From NCBI GenBank assembly GCA_020284085.1, contig JACEVL010000973.1:62001-126000 (forward strand): a DNA stretch of 64,000 bases, in the 5' to 3' direction. This document shows, piece by piece, positions 22,388 through 34,212 of this stretch; the stretch's first letter is position 1; the number at the start of each line of letters is the position of its first letter. The stretch comes from Aporrectodea caliginosa (Eukaryota > Annelida > Clitellata > Crassiclitellata > Lumbricidae). Position numbers and translations under genes: made by a program. A model generated the notes under the pieces. It saw only the letters and a program-made list of their open reading frames with translations. It did no database searches and was not told the origin of the DNA.

Positions 22388-22530
22388 GGGCATGGTAGCC
22401 AGTTAAGAGTGCCCTGCTTGTAGCACAGGGAGAACTGGGTCAAACCTCCGTATGAGGCAGTTACTCTGCAGGAACCTGAGCAAGGTTTTCACACAGAATT
22501 TTGCATATAAATGCCATCAATGCTTGTTCT
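22388..22530 (+). mobile_element. tRNA-headed SINE fragment
   Basis: GTAGCCAGTTAAGAGTGCC and CTGGGTCAAACCTCCG resemble A and B boxes; GAACCTGAGCAAGGTTTTCA resembles the SINE-C body. Diverged. Confidence 0.4.
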
Positions 22531-22758
22531 GAATTTTAAAAGAAGGGCTTTGTCAATTGCAGTCGTGTTTGTATTTGTGTATTGTAAGTGGATGTTTATG
22601 TAGGTACGTATTAGTGCATCAGGGTATTTTGCCAAATGCCCTGAAGGGGTCTTGGCATTTTTATGATTTGCATTGAAGAGTTTCCTGTGCTGTTGACCCT
22701 GCTCGAGTGTTTACTTCCTTAAAAGTGCAGTCTCAAATGTTACTTGGATTTGTTGTTG

Positions 22759-22888
22759 GTTTTGAGGTTCAGTGATCTGTGCTGTGTTGTTAGATTAAGA
22801 GTAGGTTAGTCTGTTGGGATTTTGTTTTGAGGTTCAGTGATCTGTTCTGTGTTGTTAGATTAAGAGTAGGTTAGTCTGGATTAAATCC
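22759..22888 (+). repeat. 65-bp tandem duplication
   Basis: GTTTTGAGGTTCAGTGATCT and TAGATTAAGAGTAGGTTAGT occur twice, nearly identical, 65 bases apart. Confidence 0.8.
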
Positions 22889-24566
22889 TAAGATGGGATG
22901 AATTGCTTGACTGATTAATTGTATGAGATTCATTTCTCCGTTGTTTGATTAGAGTAGGTTAGGCTACGCCTTAGATTAGATTGGATTAGTGCTGTGAAAT
23001 GTATAATTGGAATAGCTGATGGTTAGAGCAGTCTCCTTGTACCATGCAAAGTATGAGTGGGACCTAGAGCAAGTCCTTCACTGCCGTCGATTGACTTGAT
23101 GATTAGATGATGGTGCTTAATAAATGAGGAATTGGTCTGAATAATGCATTGGCACAAGTGGCTGATTGAAAGAAATTAGTTTAGTTTTATTTGCTCTTAT
23201 GAATGCAGCATTAATGTGCCCAAATCTAAATCAGAAAATTTTAAGTACTGAAGAAGGGATGGTATTTAGCATTGTACAAGTTAGTAATGGACCCCTAATT
23301 ACTGCAATATCCAGTTTGAATTGTTTGACAATGTTCTAAAAGATAAAATTCAAATATAGCAGTGATTGCCAGAAAAGGTCACTGCTAGTTCACAGTCCCT
23401 TGAAGGTGTAGAGCCTGCAGGGGTTGAGGGGTTGTATGTCGATTGGCAATGGCCCCTGATAATTTCTGGTTTGGGTCAGAGGTATTAAGAACACTCTGGC
23501 CTGGGTCCAAGAGCAAGAGCTGTGCATGCCAAAAGCTATTTCATAGGTACATAGACATTGTTTGACCTGGTGTACAATGGTATGGGAGTGGTTGATAGGT
23601 TTGACAAGGCATTGAAAGGTTGATGTCTATCTGATAAGACAAGATGGTGTGGTTATCTGACACCCTTGCCCTTTCAGATGAGCTGTGTCTAGAATGAACT
23701 GGTTCTTTTTGGAAATTGTTCAGTTGGCCTTATGAATAGTCATGAGAATGTTGATTTTATGTTAATATACTGCCGTGCTCATTTGCATACTGATGGATAT
23801 CGGAGCTTGGTAGAGAGTGAATCTTATTCCGCTGCTTTTCTGAGCGGCTGCTCTTGTAGTCTGGAGTGTTTTTTGCTTTGATTTAAGAGTCTGATGGGAT
23901 GTTATGGGTCTGTCTCTCTCTGTAAATCTTTGAAAGCATCGGGGATGTGAACATATGGCGTTTCCAGTTTAAACAAAGTTTATCCTTTGGTTGTTTAAGT
24001 GGTGGTGAATGAGCTGGTTCCCTTAGTACTGTTGCGGGTTGCCTTGAGAAACCTCGGGACTTTTGTTTACAGAAAATTTTCATTTTTATTTACATTTACT
24101 TTATGGGAGAGAGGGCTTTTAAGTCTTCCTGCACCCATTCAGGAGGCCAATTTTTGCATTCATGTTTTAAAAAGAAATGCTTAAAAATGTACTTGCCATG
24201 TAGCTGCTAGCATTTGCGCTGACACTGTGCTACATCCTGGATTTGGCTTGCTACTGGCTTATAGGCTATATAAATTGTCATAATTGCATTATGTGATTAA
24301 CACTTGATTTATGTTGTGCTATAGGATTTAAAGCTTTGCATGTGGCATAAATGGGATTTTGTGCCAGTCTCTCATATATTTGATGTTTTTAAAGTATTTG
24401 GAATAAAATTTGGAATAAATTAGAATTGAAACTACAAGAATAGATGTCATTTTCGTTGTACTGAGAAATCACTGAAAATTGTGTCAGAGTAGCAAACTGG
24501 TAGTATATACTGTCCAGAAAACTGGTCTGGACGATTCTGTGCCACCATTGAACAATATAAGACTGT
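22889..24566. other. No gene seen
   Basis: A SINE-C-like scrap at 23010-23135 (GGTTAGAGCAGTCTCC, AGCAAGTCCTTCACT); otherwise plain intron. Confidence 0.45.
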
Positions 24567-24634
24567 GTGTTTGTGTGTGTGTTTTGGTGTGTGTATGTGT
24601 GTGTGTGTGTGTTTTTGTGTGTGTGTGTGTTTTG

Positions 24635-24663
<29 letters not shown>
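24567..24663 (+). repeat. (GT)n microsatellite
   Basis: GT run broken by TTTTGG spacers. Confidence 0.95.
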
Positions 24664-24666
<3 letters not shown>

Positions 24667-24796
24667 CATACTGGTCGTCAATTATTGGTCATTTATTTAT
24701 TTTATGGTCATTTTGTCCAGAATCATAGTTGGAGCTGATCTTACTGGAGTCAGAGTCCTGTTTTCTTTTCATCACAGTGCATCTGGTGCTTTCTGA

Positions 24797-24804
24797 TGTC
24801 TGTC

Positions 24805-24839
<35 letters not shown>

Positions 24840-24885
24840 CTCTCTGTCTTGGTCTGTTGGTCGGTCTGTCTGTCTGTCTGTTGCC
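24797..24885 (+). repeat. (TGTC)n microsatellite
   Basis: TCTG units with minor changes. Confidence 0.9.
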
Positions 24886-25321
24886 TGAGTCTCATTGGTC
24901 CAGCACAACAATGAGACTCTGCTGATTGATGTTTTGTTGTTGAAGGACTGTTGCATGCAATCAGTCTGTCTCTCCTTCTGTTCATAATTTGCCATCATTT
25001 GTTCTGATCATTGGTTGTCTGTTGATGCCACCGTCATTCTATTGTCACGAGTGTCTTTGATGTCATTGTACTGCGATTGTCACCAGTAATGATCGTCTGT
25101 TTTCTGGAGCTGTGCTGACATTAAATGGTTGTCATTATAGTCCTAGTTGGCAATGTTTCATGACGTCTTGTGACTGCCAGGATTGTTAACATCACCCTTA
25201 CCTTACATTGCACGTTAAAATATATTAAAATATATTGATAAAATTATATCATAGCTGTGGTCATGTGGCCTTGTTTTTATCTGGAGATTGTCAAGCCTGT
25301 TCTTGCTCTGTGTGTGTTTAT

Positions 25322-25400
25322 CTGTTAACGACACTGTGTAGTAACATAGACCATTAGCGTTGCCCTCCTCCTTCATCCAGGCTTGGGACTAGCACTGGCT
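25322..25400 (+). repeat. Rep-D copy
   Basis: GTTAACGACACTGTGTAGTA, GCGTTGCCCTCCTCCTTCAT and CAGGCTTGGGACTAGCACTG. It precedes a LINE 3' end. Confidence 0.65.
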
Positions 25401-25404
25401 GGCA

Positions 25405-25800
25405 CTAAGCACGGGTGTGCAATGCATGGACGTCGTCCAGCGGTGGAGGTCTTGCTCTGCAGAAGACCTTATGGTTGTCCCTCGCATGCGCTCTGCTACT
25501 GCCCACTCTAGGTGCTTTGCCCATGTTGGCCCATCTGCTTTGAACTCTCTTCCTCAGTCCCTTCACCTTGAGTTACTAACCCTCTCACCTTCTCAGTTCT
25601 GAAGACACCGTAAGACTTTCCTGTTCACTGAGGCACTCACACATTCATTCATTCATTCATTCTGAGCATTTATATAGCGCCTCTTCAAGACGCTACTCAG
25701 AAGCGCTCCCGGCCCAGCCACGACTAAAGAAAAAAGACTTGAGGGACACAGTCCAAGAGCACTGCTGATTTCTGAGCGGCGCTATATAATAATGTTTGGT
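25405..25800 (+). mobile_element. LINE 3' end with a minus-strand tail copy inserted
   Basis: The forward strand encodes RCFAHVGPSALNSLPQSLHL, a diverged version of the FSVVGPSLWN block. At about 25635-25765 a minus-strand tail copy interrupts it ((ATTC)n, TTTATATAGCGCCTCTTCAA, GCGCTCCCGGCCCAGCC). The host tail seems to resume at GAGCGGCGCTATATAATAAT. Confidence 0.6.
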
Positions 25801-26235
25801 TACAAATGAAATTACCCAGGCCTGTTCTTGCTTTTCAATGGATCAGACCATGCATGTACTTGCTATGTGCGACTGTCCTTGCTCTGCAGGGACCAGAGGT
25901 GTTTGAGGCCTGTGTGATTATCATTGCCATTTGGCGACACATCTGGGACTGATCTAGCCGCAACACCCAGAGAAATTTAAATAGAAATGAGGTTGTTATT
26001 TAATAATGTGCACTCACAATTTCATAGATTATTCAAAGACAAGATCTTCCGACTAAGTGCAAAGACTACTAAAGCAACCAGAAGGCAAGCAGCATTGGGT
26101 CAACCAGTTGAAGCCGTTTAGTCTTGAGCCTAGACTTGATTTATGTTAAAGAGCCCACAGGTCTTTTAGCAGCTCTGTTACTGTTTCAACACCTGGTTGA
26201 GTTTGATAAAAGGACATGTAAAAGTGTTTGGATTA

Positions 26236-26480
26236 AACATACATATGTACAGGCACACATACATACACACAAACACAAAAATGAATACATTCAAACATGC
26301 AAATAAATACATAGGCTACATACAAATGAAGCCAAACATATATATAAACATGAATACATTCTTACATAGAAATGAATACCTACATACAAATGAATACATA
26401 CATACATAAAACATGTACACACATACATGAATACATGTACACGCATAATGAATGCATGCATACGTAAAAATAAAGCCATA
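26236..26480 (+). repeat. (ATAC)n-rich degenerate tract
   Basis: ACATAC and AAATGAATAC modules alternate. Confidence 0.8.
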
Positions 26481-27115
26481 CATACATGCGGAACAGAGAG
26501 GGTCGTGGTACAAGACCCAAGGACAATAAATAATTTCCATTGATCCATTATGAACATAAGGGATGAGAGAAACAAAAGAGTAAGAAATCACCTTTCTGAC
26601 AGCAAAAGTGGCCATTTACCTCTTGTCATTGTACATGGGGCTAGGGTTCTTGGCTGCCCTAAATGAATAGCAGGTCCTGCTGTCCTATGGATTCTGTTTA
26701 CCCAGTCTTTCATATTTTCACCCTCTCACCCATTTGCTCTCTTCCCTGCCCTTGCCTTGACTCCACAAAGTCAAGGATTGGGTCTATACAAACAGTGGCA
26801 CTGCCAGCAACCAGTCTGAGTGGTATGCCATCATAGTTTTTTAATAGAAGTGGAATACCTTGGTGCATTTGCTGACATCCTATCTGCAATCACAATCGAT
26901 AATTACATTGCCTGGTTGAGAAGTTGGGATGGCATGCCAACAGGTGTTCCTGGCCTCTCCCGGCAGACTGCAGACCATTAATGTTGATGGCTCTGATAAG
27001 AAAATCCTCCTCATCCTTGGAATAATGACCTGCCTTATCTGATAATTTTTTCATGCTTGGCAACAGATGTAGTACAGAAGTAAGTGAGTGGTTAGTGCTC
27101 TTTATCTTATCATGA

Positions 27116-27840
27116 TGATCATCAGTTCCTGACACCATTTGGGTGCAAAGAAATCATCTGCATTGTATTCAGGCCCTTAGCCGTCCACCCGTCCTTTGGA
27201 CGGGTGGAAATGATTTTGAGGGGCATAAATGGTTAAATGATGTCTGTCTATTTGGGCAGATTATAATCCAGAAAGCAGTCACAGTTCAATTAACCTAGGT
27301 CCTAGGCCTACTGCTCCAATTTCTCTGTCTCCAAGGGCCATTTAATTATATTGGAAACTGCAGAAGGGTCAAGTCTTTGATGTAATTGGCAACTTTTACA
27401 ATAGGCTACTCAATTGGGTTGTTAAGGGCTTTAAGGCCCTTCCTTTTCACAGTCTGTCACAGTTGTCAATCAATGAAAGCAGACCCTTAGCCAGCCACCG
27501 GTCCAAAGGATGGGTGGAAAATGGAAATTAGTTTGGAGGGCCCAGGAGGGGCAAAAATGTTATAGGTCATTCAGTGTAGGGTAGGGGCATTGCCGTCAGA
27601 CTGGAATGGTGGCGGCTCTTGGACGGGCTACTTTTTATTTCTGGCTAAGGGCCTGATTGTATTCCGTCATTTGTCAAGTTCAGTGTTCTCTGTGTTAGTC
27701 CAAGTTTTGTTATGTCCTCATTTGTATTGTCTATCCAGCATAGTCTTGGTATGCCTTGTTTCTCTTTCCTTTGAATCTTGCATGTAGTGCATTGGGTGTG
27801 GAATTCGGTCAGCTGGCGTTGATCCACTCATCCTTTGGTG
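27116..27840 (-). mobile_element. RTE-like LINE 3' end, split by a hAT MITE
   Basis: The two halves (27116-27169 and 27656-27840) together match the same minus-strand LINE end as 33000-33215 and 29888-30090, including the stretch that reads GIPRLCWIDNTNEDI on the minus strand. The hAT at 27170-27655 separates them. Confidence 0.75.
27170..27655. mobile_element. hAT MITE (486 bp) with perfect ends
   Basis: The 13-bp inverted ends CAGGCCCTTAGCC are perfect, and the 8-bp duplication ATTGTATT (27162-27169 and 27656-27663) is perfect. A second copy of the terminal motif (CAGACCCTTAGCCAGCCACC) begins at about 27480, so the element is partly duplicated internally. It is inserted in a minus-strand RTE-like LINE that resumes on the far side. 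Confidence 0.92.
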
Positions 27841-27939
27841 AAAGACTGTGTGGCAGAGTTGTTTGGATTCCTGTGATCTGTCTCTGACAAATGATTATGT
27901 GGATTTGTCCCTAGAGCTGATCGTTTTGGACTGGGTGAC

Positions 27940-28175
27940 AGACAGACAGACAGACAGACAGACAGATAGTTAGATAGATAGGACGGACTGAGAGACAGAA
28001 AAGCAGATGGAGAGACAGACATACAGACAGATAAACACTGAAGAAAGACAGACAGACAGACAGACTAGTGAGAATGCAGGCATGCAGAAAATAGAGATAG
28101 AGAGGCAAATGGGTAGACAAACACACAGACTGATGAACAGACAGGTAGGCAGACAGATATATAGGCAAGGAGACA
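27940..28175 (+). repeat. (GACA)n degenerate tract
   Basis: AGAC units, purest at 27940-27966 and 28046-28066. Confidence 0.85.
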
Positions 28176-28462
28176 GAGACCGATAGCCATGCATCAGGTG
28201 CCACCAGGTTGTTCAGTTAAAATCAAATTGAATCTCATTTCTCATCCGCACTGTCCTCAGGAACCTGGTTTCCCTGTCTGTAGACTGTCACTGTGTATCC
28301 GTTTGGCTTCAGTCTGCATTCTGTCCTTCTCAGGAGAATTCTCAGACATCCACTGCAGCATTGATTGTGACAATAGGTTGTCCATCTGTTCAACGTCCTT
28401 CAGCCTTGTAGTGTGGTCTGTTGCAGGAAATGAGCATTCATGTGGTACATGGATTACTTTGG

Positions 28463-28658
28463 CTATTATTATTATTATTATTATTATGCATTTATTAAGC
28501 ACCACTATCTAATGGACAAGTATTGGTTGGTGTAGCTGAGCAATTGTGAGGGAAAGACTTGCTCAAGGTCGCTACACATTAGCCATGTCAGGGGAGGCTC
28601 AAACCCCTACTCTCTAAGTTACACGGTGAGTGCTCTAATGAGTCAGCTACTGTGTTCC
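28463..28658 (-). mobile_element. tRNA-derived SINE-C
   Basis: On the minus strand the head has TAGCTGACTCATTAGAGCAC (A-box side) and GTAGGGGTTTGAGCC (B box). The body is TTGCTCAGCTACACCAACC and the tail is (AATA)n. Full length and distinct from SINE-A and SINE-B. Confidence 0.7.
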
Positions 28659-28881
28659 ACTTTTACTTTGGCCAAGTTCATTGCCTGGGCGGCTTCCTTT
28701 AACTGGTTTCAAGTTTAGAACTGTTGTGTTGGGCAAAGTATTGTTACTTCCTGAATGTGTTCCTGAGTGGTTGATATATAATTATAACAAGGAAACAGTA
28801 AAAATTGACTGTTGAAGAACAACATAAGGTTTGCCAGCCTTGTATTATCGTGATTATCATTTAAATAGTTTAGTAAAGAAA

Positions 28882-29190
28882 GGGCTATGCAGTTGTCTAG
28901 TGGTTGAGGTGCTGGACTGTTAAACAAGAGATCGGGGATGGGTCTAATCCCCTCTAGGGCAGTTCTAAGCTTGTTTTGAAATTATGTGCTCCACCTATGC
29001 CCTGGTCAACTGAGCTATAATGAGTACACTCAGTACACTGTCGGTGGGAAGATCAGACGTGAGGGAGAGGACTGGCCAGCCACCATCCTATGCCAAGGCT
29101 AAGAAAATGAAGTTGCTAACACTTAATACCCATGGCTGACTCTTGAGACCTAGGGCTAGCTCAAGAGACTGTTCTTCTCTTCTTTTAAAT
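28882..29190 (+). mobile_element. SINE-A copy
   Basis: GTTGTCTAGTGGTTGAGGTG at the head, a decayed B box (GGGTCTAATCCCC), then GTACACTGTCGGTGGGAAGA and CTAACACTTAATACCCATGG. Confidence 0.75.
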
Positions 29191-29408
29191 AAAGCATGCA
29201 TTCTAAATTGCAATATGCTTATTGTAGCTCGGATGAGGCCACAAATCTCAAAATTAGTACAGCCATACAAATAACATCCTGAGATTTTGTTCCAAGTCAG
29301 TGCTTGATATGACTGTGAAAGACAGCTTCTGATGAGTTTCCATATGTACCAGAGAGACTAATCATCGGTGGTCCTGTATTAATGCAGGAGAATGACTTTC
29401 TTGTAGGC

Positions 29409-29752
29409 CAGGGATGGCCACCCGCGGCCCGCGGGCCAAATCCGGCCAGCGGGCTGCTGATTGGCGGCCCGCACGGCCCCTTTCTAAATAATTTTTTGTC
29501 TTATTTTGCACCTACTAACTTGTCCGACTACTACAAAACTGCATAATAATGATGTCTGAAACACTAAAAGATTTAAGTGTTGTAAGTTCTATAGTGACCT
29601 ATAGTGTAGTAGTACCTGTTTTTATACATAGTATAAAATATGAAATAAACATTTGTATTTTTTCGAGGCTTGAGGACAAACATTGTGCGGCCCGTCGCGT
29701 GCTTACCAACAATCATAGTGGCCCGTAGGCCAAAAAAGGTTGGCCACCCCTG
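29409..29752. mobile_element. hAT MITE (344 bp)
   Basis: Ends CAGGGATGGCCA and TGGCCACCCCTG are inverted (11 of 12), with the perfect 8-bp duplication TTGTAGGC (29401-29408 and 29753-29760). Subterminal GCGGCCCG motifs recur near both ends, a typical transposase-binding layout. No ORF. Confidence 0.92.
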
Positions 29753-29887
29753 TTGTAGGCGCTTGTTCAGTCCAATTATGACGCTTCTACAGAGTAACTG
29801 TATATACTAGACATGACTTCGGTCACTGCTAAATAACATGGTTAAGCAAAATGCTATTAGCGATTGTTGATGCACCCTTGGTGTTTC

Positions 29888-30090
29888 CCATCATCAGTTC
29901 CTGATGCCAGCCATTTGGCGGCGATGGTTACGAATAAATGATCTCCGTTGTCCTTGGTCATTTGTCAAGTCCATTGCATCCCTTAGTGTCAGTCCAAGTG
30001 ATGTTATATGTCCTCATTTATATTGTATCCAACGTAGTCTTGGTCTGGCTTTCTTTCTTTTTCCTGTATATGTATACGTGTTGCATTACG
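29888..30090 (-). mobile_element. RTE-like LINE 3' end fragment
   Basis: It starts with CATCATCAGTTCCTGATGCC and has the shared GGTTACGAATAAATGATCTC and GTCCAAGTGATGTTATATGT blocks. In reverse this is the end of the LINE reading frame followed by its (GAT)n tail. Confidence 0.75.
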
Positions 30091-30579
30091 CTTAGACAGC
30101 CACTGAGGGATATGAAACAGGCTTATATCATATTTACCATATAAAAACAAACTGCTGTATTCTGCATGTGTAATTCTGTGTAATTGTAAATGTAATGATG
30201 AATTTATGTAGCTCATCTTCAGAAGAAACTCATCAAAGGCACTTATTGGTATAAAAAGATTTAAAGACCTGTGCTTGCCACTCCAAAATCCTGGTAGACT
30301 TGGCTGTAAACAGCATTAACCACTACACTGTGCTAGAGACAGAGGGCAAACGGGGTCATGCCCTTCCAGGCAGAGGTCCTGAGAACATGGAGCCAAGGAA
30401 TTGGTAACACTTGCTCTTCCAGGGGGTTTGACCTTATCTTATCTGCTGACGTAAATGAGTGTGGATGGTGATGCTAGACCAGGCTCCATCCTCACTTATC
30501 TCTTGTGGGTATATATCTAGTAGATATGTTGGGTATGTATATCCAAGGGCGCCTATATACTTTCGCATAGTATAGAGGA

Positions 30580-30790
30580 GTTCATTGTATTGTATTGTAT
30601 TGTATTTGATCATTTATAAAGTGCTTCTCATAGCATAAGGCTTTCAGATGCGCTCCCAGTGCGAGGTACTCCGAGGAAAAAGGAAGGTTTTAAGGTTAGA
30701 GAAAGAGGTAGAGATGCTACTAGAGAGGATTGTAGAGCATAGAGAAGGAGTAAGTCGATTCCATAGAGAGGGACCTATGCACACAAAGGA
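30580..30790 (-). repeat. Interspersed repeat with (GTATT)n end, related to 47935-48180 and 55315-55530
   Basis: All three begin with a short simple run (here GTATT), then an ATTTATA-AGTGC or ATAATGCCCTC block, then a GTTTT(A/C)AG(G/T)TTAGAG-type block. It is probably one retroposon family, but I cannot define its ends. Confidence 0.4.
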
Positions 30791-32083
30791 CCTGGATTGA
30801 GCCATTGTGGTCCTAACACGGGAACGAAAAGGTCAAGCCATGGTTCATGGTATTATATCCCATGGAATCGTCTGTGTTATCGGTGCTGGCAAAGGGCCCT
30901 GAATCGTTTGCTGTTGCCTATATTTGGCCAGATCATCCGCTCTCTTCGGTTGGCTTACACTTGCTCTTATCAGCCAAAGGGATAAGATATAAGACCTGGA
31001 ATTGGCGAGCGGAACAGAATTGATTAACCATATAAAAGCGGTTCTTCATTTCTGCTTTGTTTTCACCAACAGATTTTGTCCAGATTTCCATTTGTCTGTG
31101 TGTGGACTGCAGTGGGGTTCTGTCTCACTGGCCGTCGACCGGTGTCTGGCTGTCTTACTTTGTGTCTCTCTGACTGTGCCTCTAAGTCCTACTGGGTTTT
31201 AGTGTATTGTCATTTGATACTTATACTTGGGACATCTGTTGTGAATTAAATCCAGTAAGTTTTCTCCAACCATGGGGTGCAGGACTAGTTGGTTGACTGA
31301 CTCTGTGGCAAGGGCTCCTATATGATATTATCCAGAGCTCCTTGCTCTCTGGGGACCTCAGCTGGTGTTTAGGCAGAGCTCCTCCATGGGTGACTGGGAG
31401 GACAGGGAGTGGCAGAAGTACCCTAGGAGGAGGGCCTGTTATGGTTTGGCAGAGTGCTAAGATTCTAATGGTTTATGAGGAGAGGACTGAGTTTGGAACT
31501 GGGTGGGTGGTTGGGTGTATGTGGTCTGTTGGGTTCATTAGTGATCTGCTAATCTATCTGCCAGCATGGTTGTCTGTGTGGATGTTATGGTGTTTGTCTC
31601 TGTCTGTGTCTGTCTGTCTGTCTGTCTGTCTCTCTGGTCATGTTCTGTCTAATGCTTAAGTGGACTGCCAGAAATCTCCATTGGCAGGTTCTATTGCACA
31701 TCCAACCAAAGCAATGGTACATAATTGTTCTTTGACTAATAATAAGGATTACTTACATACTTAGCTACGTTTAATATGTATGGCTGGCCGTTAAAAACTC
31801 AGACCTATTGTTTTCCAATCGACTGAGACAGTTGCTGTGTGTGTGTGGGGGGGGCGACCAAAGAGACACAAAGGCATTTAGCTAAATGGCTTGATCGATT
31901 GTTAGCCATTAGTTGGGAGCATAGACATAAAAGAAAATGACGGTACATAAGGTTAGCTAATCATTCACTTGTTGTACACCTTGTCCGCTTCGGTCTAGGA
32001 GATAAAGGATGTTTCATGTGATGTGTAGGTGCACAGTCATCCATTGTTGTACCCTACCCCTTTGGGTTAATACAGGACACCGT

Positions 32084-32812
32084 TAGTGATGTAGCTTTTC
32101 CGGAAAAATATTTTGCGGAAAATTTTCGGGAAATTTTCCACAGAACTGGAAAATTACATATAACTCAGATTTGTCAGATTTTTCAGTATGATACGTCACT
32201 AGACATTTCTGTTTTTTAAAGTTCCTTTTATTTACAGTATTTCTGTCGATGCAGGCAACGTTCACCTTAAAATTAAAATAAACATTAAACTGATTTAAAA
32301 AAGATTAGTCTCAGACTGCAATGGCAATGCCAATAACATTATATTTCAAAACATAAAATAACAGTATAATATGCCTCTTAAGAATTAATCTGTTGCAGTA
32401 TTAAAATGGTGTCTATAGTACTACTGCATCAATGGCTGTTTTTGTCTCATGTTTTCATAACTAAAAAATATTAAGGAGACTAAATCAATAAAAAATATTT
32501 TCTCTAAATTAACAGTGAAGTTTAATTGCAATTAATTTCTTAAGTGTATTGTCGTTGTTGAGCCTTGTGAACACAGTGAACAGTAAGCACTGACAGTGCC
32601 ATCTATTGAATAAACATATCAGTTATAATTACATAAGATAGTATAGAGTGAGTGATGTTTAAACATTATTATGTATTTTAATTTTTATTTAGTATTTATT
32701 ATATTGATGGAAAAATATAGGAAAATTTTCCGGAAAAAAACACTGGAAATTTTCCGAAATTTTCCGGAAAAATATGAAATTTTCCGGACAATTTTTCTGC
32801 CTCACAACACTA
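32084..32812. mobile_element. hAT-like element (729 bp)
   Basis: Flanked by the perfect 8-bp duplication GACACCGT (32076-32083 and 32813-32820). Ends are TAGTGATGTAG and CACAACACTA. Both subterminal regions are packed with TTTTCCGG / CCGGAAAA and GAAAATTTTCC motifs. The interior is AT-rich with no ORF. Confidence 0.88.
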
Positions 32813-32999
32813 GACACCGTAATTAATATTCAGTGGAGATTAATTGTTGCACTGAAACCAAAGAAGTAGAGATGAAAGGACAATGCTTTAGCAATCCTGC
32901 CCTGAAATAAATTACCAGAAAAATCAAAGGAATACAATGAAGACTCATATATGCGTGCCAGGTTTAGGAGTCATTCTGCTTAAGATGCAGTGGTGTTCG

Positions 33000-33215
33000 T
33001 CATCATCATCAGTTTCTGATGCCATGTGTTTTAAAGGCGATGGGTATGAATAAATGATTTCCATTGTCCTCGGTCATTTGTCAAGTCCATTGCTCCCCTT
33101 AGTGTCCGTCCAAGTGTTGTTTATGTAGTCTTGGTCTGCCTTTGTATCTTTTTTCTTTCAATCTTGCATGTATAGTACATTGTGTGGGATTGGGTCAACT
33201 GGTGTTATTTTCCCC
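33000..33215 (-). mobile_element. RTE-like LINE 3' end fragment
   Basis: Same family as the 29888 copy: CATCATCATCAGTTTCTGAT at the tail side, then the conserved ATTTCCATTGTCCTCGGTCA block and the TAGTCTTGGTCTGCC block. Confidence 0.75.
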
Positions 33216-33489
33216 AAAGGTATTAACTTGTGCCATGCTGGTTAATGTGCCATACAAGACTTGCAGTGTAGCACTGAATATTGTCTTTTCCCAGCATTAT
33301 TCATTTTGCTGTGTATCGTGTATCTGATGACGTGTTTGTCCCTCCTCCCGCCAACAACTTCATAGTAATGAATCCACACTGTTTGATTTTTTATTTATTT
33401 TTATATTAACCTTCTATATAGATATCAAAGTGACTCTGAAATGCTAATAAGTGTCTAGAGAGAAAGAGTTGTTTGGCAGTGGCTATGGT

Positions 33490-33640
33490 GTAGAAATAAA
33501 TGAGGACGTAACATCACTTGGGCATTGACCAAGAGCAGGAGTGGAAACTGACAAATGACCAAGGACAATGGCGGTAATTTATTCGTACCCATCGCCGCCA
33601 AATGGCTGGTGTCAGGAACTGATGATGATGATGATTTTGT
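33490..33640 (+). mobile_element. RTE-like LINE 3' end fragment
   Basis: Forward-strand copy ending TGGCTGGTGTCAGGAACTGA followed by (TGA)n. It lies only 275 bases from the minus-strand copy at 33000-33215 and points the other way. Confidence 0.75.
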
Positions 33641-33904
33641 AGAAAAGACTTGATCATATTTGACCCAAGATACAATGAGGCCTCCTTTAAGTGTTCTATG
33701 TCTGTACAGTGACAGCCACTGCATTATAATGAGACCATTTATGATGGAGTGTGGTTCTAAATATGAAATAAATTAGGGGTCAATGCTATCAGAATTAAGT
33801 ATTTAATGATGCGTGTGCTATTAATAGATGGCATTGTTTTGTTAGGGCAAGCGTTCATCTCGTTTAGCATAAAGTATGAGTGTGGCATTGTATGCAAGAT
33901 TAGC

Positions 33905-34212
33905 TGGCTCAATCGCCGGGTGATGGAAAGAATGCATTTCTTACTTACATTCCATATGGGATATGGAAGCGCGACTTGTAATTTACTTATAGTTTACTTT
34001 TACTTGACTTGTAAATGTCTAGCATTTCCTAGAAGCAAAGGCAGACCAAGACTATACTGGATAGATAATATAAATGAGTACATAGCATCACCTATACTAA
34101 CACTAATGGGAGCAATCGACTTGACAAATGACCGAGGACAATGGAGATCATTTATTCGTACCTATCGCCGTCATATGGCTTGCATCAGGAACTGATAGTG
34201 ATGATGATACTT
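33905..34212 (+). mobile_element. RTE-like LINE 3' end fragment with readable C-terminus
   Basis: The forward strand encodes GRPRLYWIDNINEYIASP, then AIDLTNDRGQWRSFIRTYRR, then a stop just before TGATAGTGATGATGATAC. The GRPR-x-x-W-x-D and DR-x-x-WR blocks are typical of the C-terminal end of RTE- and I-type LINE ORF2. It is the best preserved copy in the window and was used to assign the others. Confidence 0.78.
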
